Assembly: GCA_023238725.1 (NCBI GenBank)
Contig: CM041544.1
Location: 7,537,501 to 7,601,500, forward strand
Direction: 5' to 3'
Origin: Scortum barcoo
Taxonomy: Eukaryota > Chordata > Actinopteri > Centrarchiformes > Terapontidae
DNA: 64,000 bases
The position numbers and the translations under genes were made by a program. Shown here piece after piece: positions 62,546-64,000 of the stretch (the first letter of the stretch is position 1; the number at the start of each line of letters is the position of its first letter). A model generated the notes under the pieces. That model had not been told where the DNA came from. It saw only the letters and a program-made list of their open reading frames with translations, and made no database searches.

Positions 62546-64000
62546 ACAGAGGCATAAACAGAGCACATACCACTTCAAAATCTTTGACAGAGTAGACATT
62601 GTTTCATTTCAAGGAAACACATGCTGAAAATGGTTGGAAACTACTCCAGTGTAATGCCACTTCGCTCGCTCACACTGACTAGGACCCAGAGAGGGAGAAA
62701 GAGTCACCTAATTGGGTGCTCTGAATCACACTGAAGTTTGAAATATAATTTGTATCATTGTCTTGATGGCGGTTATTAGACAGCATCGGCTCCAGGATGA
62801 GACAAGCTGGGGTCTGGCACAGCGGGGAGGAAACTAAGTGGCTGTAACACACGCACACACGCACACACATATTCCTGTCCATACTTTGTGGGAGAAATGA
62901 GGTGGAGATAGTCAGGCTATTTATGGGGGTTACATGCGTCAGAGAGAGAGAGATCTTCCCTGAGAACGGTTTTCAGTCAAAGTGGCCAAATCTGCTCAAT
63001 CAGAGGGAAGAGGAAGGCCGATGGAGGAGCTATCACATATCTGGTGAGCAGATCTGCTGTACGTGGACCAGACAGCTCACTTACCACCCCTCTAATTGCT
63101 ATGTGAGATCCTATCCTACCTGACAGAGTTTCCCTTGTCAACTTCCATTCATGCCGGCTCCGTAAGCAGCGTGCAAGGAGATAGCCACTGAATAATACAT
63201 GGGGGGCATTAACTCTGACTTCAGATAGCACAGAGCATGTACAGATGCGAGATGACAAAGTAGGCTACGGTTCGAACAAGAGCCAGATTTAGAAATAATA
63301 TACTATGAGGAATAGAAACAGTCAATATGAAAGGCAGATGAAGATGGGAGATACAGACATGCGTGTATTAAGTGTTAACTTAATATTTCTTCCTATGCTA
63401 ATAGGCTTATACACAGAGGAGAGTCAGTGTGCCATCCTGTCGTCATGCCAACCGGTGGCAAAACTAGTGAGCCTTTTCGGGTGTGACAGATGAAAATAAT
63501 CTTTTCTTTATAGAACGGGACAAGACATCAAACAGCCGGGCCTCCTCCTGCGCGGAGTGGAACCCAGAGCACCAGGTGATATTACCACTTCCTGTAAGTC
63601 CGCGGGAGGCTGCTGTCATTGGCAGGCCATGCGAATACAATCCGCACTAAAAAGCCCATAAAGAAGAGAGCCACTCAGTTATTCCCTGATACACACGGCA
63701 GTGTATTTGGCGTTGAAGGGACCTCACAAAGGCGTTCACAGAGCCGACATTGGAAAATTCATGAGCTCAGCCTCCCCATCACACCAGTGATCTCAGCAGG
63801 CGCTAAACATCACTGATTGCTGCCAAGGACCCCGGCCAAAATCGAAGAGGCCATTCATTCATAATACAGACAGCACTGAGACACTATTGAAAGATGATGA
63901 GAATGTGTTACTGGATGTTGCAAAGAGGCCATTTGCTTCATATAGGTCAAAGTGCTCATTCATTAGACTAATGAAGGAATAATTACTTCAGCTAAATAGA

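Larger units (their letters stand above)
59125..64000 (-). other. disc1 intron upstream of exon A, running off the window
   Basis: At least 4.9 kb. It holds the Tc1 element, TA and CA microsatellites and a foldback copy. I looked on the minus strand for the preceding disc1 coding segment (the human block ending VEHQETAYE) and did not find it, so it should lie beyond 64000. Confidence 0.5.

Noticed and set aside
63514..63593. Possible additional disc1 exon on the minus strand (open frame with Ser-Gly-Asn)
   Set aside because: The short resemblance to human SGNHF is three residues only, and the block that should lie between it and exon A is absent from the window.
1..64000. CRISPR arrays, phage, operons or prokaryotic defence systems
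   Set aside because: The window is vertebrate nuclear DNA; the tandem repeats found are simple microsatellites without spacer structure.

Overview
This is a vertebrate, almost certainly teleost (and probably percomorph), chromosomal window. Two things support that. It carries five spliced exons of a vertebrate-only gene, disc1, and its repeats are the kinds I know from fish genomes: a Tc1 transposon, AGCTAAGCTAAGCT-type foldback elements, LINE 3' tails and a gypsy-type solo LTR. There are no operons, no prokaryotic genes and no CRISPR array. I recognised no tRNA or rRNA gene.

Host gene. The only protein-coding gene I can support is disc1, on the minus strand. Its last five coding exons lie, in transcription order, at 59124-59064, 52979-52736, 50345-50301, 44901-44788 and 42811-42614 (stop codon). 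All introns end in AG and start with GT. The phases agree across every junction: phase 2 between the first two, phase 0 afterwards. The conceptual product follows the C-terminal quarter of human DISC1 through several recognisable blocks (KENTxKY, WEADLEAC, LEEx, TLEDEL, then SLEKEVQEV ending in a Glu-rich tail). This region holds the C-terminal helices that bind NDEL1 and ATF4 in mammals. The rest of the gene lies beyond the right edge; I found no convincing further exon between 59125 and 64000.

Region by region. 1-42366 is a gene-free flank beyond the 3' end of disc1, made of unique sequence sprinkled with transposable-element fragments and microsatellites. 42367-42613 is the probable disc1 3' UTR with an AATAAA signal. 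42614-64000 is the disc1 gene body, mostly intron. The intron upstream of the 59124-59064 exon holds a nearly full-length Tc1/mariner element (59745-61332), antisense to disc1, with 31-nt terminal inverted repeats and a transposase frame broken once.

Repeats. The clearest are a solo LTR with a perfect 5-bp target duplication (35583-35972), a nested pair of non-autonomous elements (14520-15048), a 275-bp MITE with 24-25-nt inverted repeats (41838-42112), four copies of a foldback family, several copies of two other interspersed families, and 3' ends of at least four non-LTR retrotransposons, two of which retain reverse-transcriptase C-terminal remnants. Family assignments rest on remembered consensus-like sequences and internal structure, not on a database search.

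I did not find an undescribed biological system. The most informative points are the disc1 exon structure (a 45-bp microexon, a weak donor that may give an alternative C-terminus, and a repeat-encoded acidic tail) and the well-preserved mobile-element insertions.
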